36,598 bases of DNA from Clostridia bacterium. Its GTDB lineage: Bacteria > Bacillota > Clostridia > Christensenellales > Aristaeellaceae. The stretch spans positions 1 through 36,598 of the forward strand of contig JAGBAV010000007.1 of the NCBI GenBank assembly GCA_017938795.1. The letters are read 5' to 3'. The notes under the pieces were generated by a model. The model was given only the letters and a program-made list of their open reading frames with translations. It was not told the origin of the DNA and searched no databases. The translations under genes were made by a program, and so were the position numbers. This document shows positions 34,242 through 36,598 of this stretch, piece by piece (position 1 is the first letter of the stretch; each line of letters starts with the position of its first letter).

Positions 34242-35174
34242 TCAGTCCATGTGCGCGGCGGGGAGGCCGAATTCCTCCGGCCGGAAGCGCGGGCAGACAT
34301 TCTCCGAAGAGGAGATGACGGAGGCCGCGAGGGAGGAGCCGATCTCGATGGCCTCGGCGAGGGTCTTGCCGTAGGTGAGGCCGATGGACACGCCGGCGCA
34401 GAAGGCGTCGCCCGCGCCCGTGGTGTCCTTCACCTGCACGTTCTTCGCCGGGCAGACGCCGCTCTCGCCGGAGAGGCTGGCGTAGACCGCGCCCTCGCCG
34501 CCCATGGTGACGACCATCGCGGGGATGCGCGCCACGGCGACCTTCTTCGCGAGGATATCGCGCATCTGCTCGCGGTTCATGCCGGTATAGTCGTCGATGA
34601 AGAAGAGGCCGGCCTCCTGCTGGTTGCAGATGAAGCAGTCGAAAGACTGCAGGAAGTCGCGCCGCTCGACGGCGATGCTCATGTTGGAGACGAGGGCGAA
34701 GAGCTTCTTGCCGTGGCGCTTCGCCAGCGTGATGACCTTCTTGACGATGGCCTTGTCCAGATCGACCTCCAGCACGACGGCGTCGCAGGCGGCGAAGATC
34801 TCGTCGCCCTTCTCCTCCATCAGCCCGACGAGGGGCAGCATGTTCGGCCGCTTGGAGATGGAGCCGGCGACGTCGCCGTTATTGTCAAAGACGGCGAGCC
34901 ACGTGCCCATGCCGTCCGGGAGGGTGAGGACATAGTCGCAGTTCACCTTGTGATCGCGCAGCTTGCCGACGACCGCCGCGCCCATGGGCGTATCATCGAC
35001 GATGCCCATGTAGGTCGGCCGCAGCTCGACATTGGCGATATCCTCCACGACATTGCGCGCGACGCCGCCGTGAATGTACTCGATCCTGCCGACATTGCGC
35101 CCGTTGGGAAGGTAATTATCCAGCGGGAACCCCTTGATATCCATAAACGCTGCGCCGATGACCAGAATGCCCAT
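34242..35174 (-). CDS. PfkB/ribokinase-family carbohydrate or nucleoside kinase
   Basis: This 310-residue cytoplasmic kinase of the PfkB family phosphorylates a sugar or nucleoside with ATP. The start at 35174 (MGILVIGAAFMD) fits the family N-terminus; the upstream extension to 35300 would cross the promoter. The first signature is GGVARNVVEDIA; the second, DTTGAGDAFCAG, contains the catalytic base D256. The GGVARN wording resembles pseudouridine kinase (PsuK), but no pseudouridine glycosidase (psuG) lies nearby, so I leave the substrate open. GGGGGT upstream is a modest ribosome binding site. The gene has its own promoter and terminator and is divergent from the esterase gene. Confidence 0.85.
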   Translation of the reverse strand: MGILVIGAAFMDIKGFPLDNYLPNGRNVGRIEYIHGGVARNVVEDIANVELRPTYMGIVDDTPMGAAVVGKLRDHKVNCDYVLTLPDGMGTWLAVFDNNGDVAGSISKRPNMLPLVGLMEEKGDEIFAACDAVVLEVDLDKAIVKKVITLAKRHGKKLFALVSNMSIAVERRDFLQSFDCFICNQQEAGLFFIDDYTGMNREQMRDILAKKVAVARIPAMVVTMGGEGAVYASLSGESGVCPAKNVQVKDTTGAGDAFCAGVSIGLTYGKTLAEAIEIGSSLAASVISSSENVCPRFRPEEFGLPAAHMD

Positions 35175-35208
35175 ATGCCTGACCCCCGTATATGCCTGTA
35201 TTTTCTCT

Positions 35209-35236
35209 ATCATATCATAAATCGCGGGAAAATCAA
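35209..35236 (-). promoter_or_regulatory. Promoter of the PfkB kinase gene
   Basis: On the minus strand TTGATT (35236-35231), a 16-bp spacer and TATGAT (35214-35209) precede the ATG at 35174 by about 35 bp. Spacing and position are plausible for a moderate sigma-A promoter. Confidence 0.55.
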
Positions 35237-35260
35237 GGGCGGTCGGCTGCACAAAAGGGC

Positions 35261-35288
35261 TTGACACGGGGCGCGGCGGATGTATCAT
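35261..35288 (+). promoter_or_regulatory. Promoter of the esterase gene
   Basis: A consensus TTGACA (35261-35266), a 16-bp spacer and TATCAT (35283-35288) lie 36 bp before the ATG at 35325. The -10 box lies in the first copy of a direct repeat (35282-35302), which may be a regulator site. Confidence 0.7.
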
Positions 35289-35302
35289 GATAGGTATCAT
35301 GA
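35282..35302 (+). promoter_or_regulatory. Direct repeat overlapping the esterase -10 box
   Basis: GTATCATGA occurs twice (35282-35290 and 35294-35302) with a 12-bp period. Within it, ATGATA and TATCAT also form an inverted repeat. Since the first copy contains the -10 box, a bound protein would block transcription. No regulator gene is adjacent. Confidence 0.45.
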
Positions 35303-35324
35303 CAGGATGTCAAGGAGGATGCAT

Positions 35325-36173
35325 ATGGCTCTGATTCAAGCGACCATCTACGCGCATACGCTGTACAGGACGGTTCCGATCCGCGTAATCCTGCCAGCGG
35401 ACAAGCGCAGGCCGGACGGCACGTTTATGTCCGGCGGCCCGTATAAGACGCTGTACCTGCTGCACGGGCTGCTGGGCAGCAGCAACGACTGGATCAACGG
35501 CACGCGGATCCTGCGCTGGGCGGAGGCGAAGGGGCTGGCGGTGGTCATGCCCTCCGGCGACAACAGCTGGTATATCGACCACGCGGGCACGCGCAACCGC
35601 TACGGCGAATTCATCGGGCGGGAGCTGGTAGAGGTCACGCGGCGGATGTTCCCGCTGTCGCACCGGCGGGAGGATACGTTCATCGGCGGGCTGTCGATGG
35701 GCGGCTACGGCGCGCTGCTGGCGGGGCTGAAGTATCATGAGACGTTCAGCCGGATCATCCCGTATTCGGCGGCGGTGGCGATGTTTGAGCGCGGGCCGCG
35801 CAGCGAGGCGACGAGTGACGGATACATGGAGAGCCTGTTCGGCGACCTGAGCGCAGCGGCGCGGACGGAGAACAACCCGCGCGTGCTGATCGCGAAGCTG
35901 GCGGCGCTGAAGAAGGAGCGGCCGGAGACGGCGCTGCCGACGATCCGCCTGTCCTGCGGGAAGGACGACGGGCTGGTCGGGGTGAACAGGGTGTACCGCG
36001 ATCTGCTCACGGAGAATGGGTTTGACGTGACGTATGAGGAGACGCCGGGCGGACATGACTGGGATTTCTGGGATGAACAGATCCGCCGGACGATCGACTG
36101 GCTGCCGCTGGAGGAGAAGGCCGAGGGCCTGAGCAGCGGTAATGTGGATACAGGCAAGGCGGATGCAGAATAA
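35325..36173 (+). CDS. Esterase D-type alpha/beta hydrolase
   Basis: This 282-residue serine esterase of the putative-esterase family (EstA/tributyrin esterase, S-formylglutathione hydrolase-like) has no signal peptide and so probably acts in the cytoplasm. The start at 35325 is six bases after GGAGG; earlier in-frame ATG codons lie on or before the ribosome binding site. The nucleophile is S124 in GGLSMGGYGA, the acid is probably D214 or D215 in CGKDDG, and the histidine is H244 in GGHDWDFWD. The oxyanion-hole segment LLHGLLGS (45-52) is present. Such enzymes remove short acyl groups, including acetyl groups from plant glycans, which would suit the nearby arabinanase; this link is inference. 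Confidence 0.9.
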   Translation: MALIQATIYAHTLYRTVPIRVILPADKRRPDGTFMSGGPYKTLYLLHGLLGSSNDWINGTRILRWAEAKGLAVVMPSGDNSWYIDHAGTRNRYGEFIGRELVEVTRRMFPLSHRREDTFIGGLSMGGYGALLAGLKYHETFSRIIPYSAAVAMFERGPRSEATSDGYMESLFGDLSAAARTENNPRVLIAKLAALKKERPETALPTIRLSCGKDDGLVGVNRVYRDLLTENGFDVTYEETPGGHDWDFWDEQIRRTIDWLPLEEKAEGLSSGNVDTGKADAE

Positions 36174-36187
36174 GGGATAGCCCCTTC

Positions 36188-36598
36188 AAGCCGCCGCGAA
36201 GCGATGAAGGGTCAAGGGATGAAATCCCTTGGCGGGTTTGGGCGGCAGCCCTTATCGTTTCCCCCATGCGCCACAGGCGGTGGTTCGCGCACGCCGCAGC
36301 GGGAGCGGAGCGACCTATTGCGGCGGCGGCTGGAATGGTTTAAGCCGCTGCGAAGCGATGAAGGGAGTCTGAGGGAGGCATCCCTCAGGCGGGATCTTAA
36401 GGGCGGCAGCCCTTATCGTTTCCCCCATGCGCCGCAGGCGGTGGTTCGCGTACGCCGCAGCGGGAGCGTCAGCGACCTATTGCGGCGGCGGTATAACTTC
36501 TTTAAGCCGCCGCGAAGCGATGAAGGGAGTCTGAGGGTGGTATCCCTCAGGCGGGATCTTAAGGGCGGCAGCCCTTATCGTTTCCCCCATGCGCCGCA
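36188..36598. repeat. Tandem structured intergenic repeats (154 and 162 bp, third copy truncated by window end)
   Basis: Three copies begin at the AAGCCGC motif: 36188, 36342 and 36504. The third continues past the window. Each copy contains three potential hairpins: one with a stem such as CTGAGGGA/TCCCTCAG, one around AAGGGC-GGCA-GCCCTT, and one pairing CGCCGCA with TGCGGCG. Between copies the first stem differs by paired changes that keep it folded. There is no credible coding frame. The block starts 14 bp after the esterase stop, and the upstream CCCTTCA can pair with TGAAGGG in copy 1, so the first hairpins may also act on the esterase transcript. The total length of the array is unknown. 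Confidence 0.85.

Overview
The window looks like chromosome from a GC-rich anaerobic Firmicute, most likely a gut or rumen clostridium. The evidence is: AGGAGG-type ribosome binding sites and TATAAT promoters; two giant surface proteins with LPQTG sortase signals; a flavodiiron protein of the kind anaerobes use against oxygen; a propionate-type CoA-transferase; and intergenic palindromic repeats. Codons end so often in G or C that antisense frames stay open for kilobases. One large frame covering 2662-9870 is such a shadow.

Layout. 1-140: right end of an IS3-family insertion sequence. 155-5064 (-): a 1513-residue protein with four glycosyltransferase-2-like modules and a coiled-coil tail, plus a small overlapping ORF. 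5239-9594 (-) and 9955-17490 (+): divergent genes for two LPQTG-anchored wall proteins that share Ig-like repeats. 17711-17908 (+): an AT-rich small membrane protein. 18104-20450 (-): flavodiiron protein, D-cysteine desulfhydrase-like enzyme and a small conserved-looking protein. 20604-27693 (-): a compact five-gene chaperone-like operon consisting of a GrpE-like protein, a divergent Hsp70, an AAA+ ATPase, a zinc-ribbon membrane protein and a J-like protein. 27803-28436: a strong plus-strand promoter followed by eight 26-bp palindromic repeats. 28437-29969 (+): CoA-transferase. 30050-31453 (-): MATE exporter. 31616-33031 (+): secreted GH43 arabinanase. 33032-33599: non-coding mosaic of hairpins. 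33600-34139 (+): nitroreductase. 34242-35174 (-): PfkB kinase. 35325-36173 (+): esterase. 36188-36598: tandem structured repeats of about 154-162 bp that run off the end.

How the genes may work together. The best candidate for an undescribed system is the 20604-27693 operon. It has one promoter (27767-27795), one terminator (20558-20587) and gaps of 5-29 bp. It joins an Hsp70 to a dedicated AAA+ ATPase and a zinc-ribbon protein with a single membrane span, so it may be a membrane-linked remodelling machine; that role is inference. The glycosyltransferase and the two wall proteins suggest investment in the cell surface. The arabinanase, CoA-transferase, sugar kinase and esterase fit a plant-polymer fermenter. 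The repeat blocks at 27851-28347 and 36188-36598 are not explained by the genes and appear structured.

Limits. All assignments come from reading translated motifs by eye; no database search or structure prediction was run.
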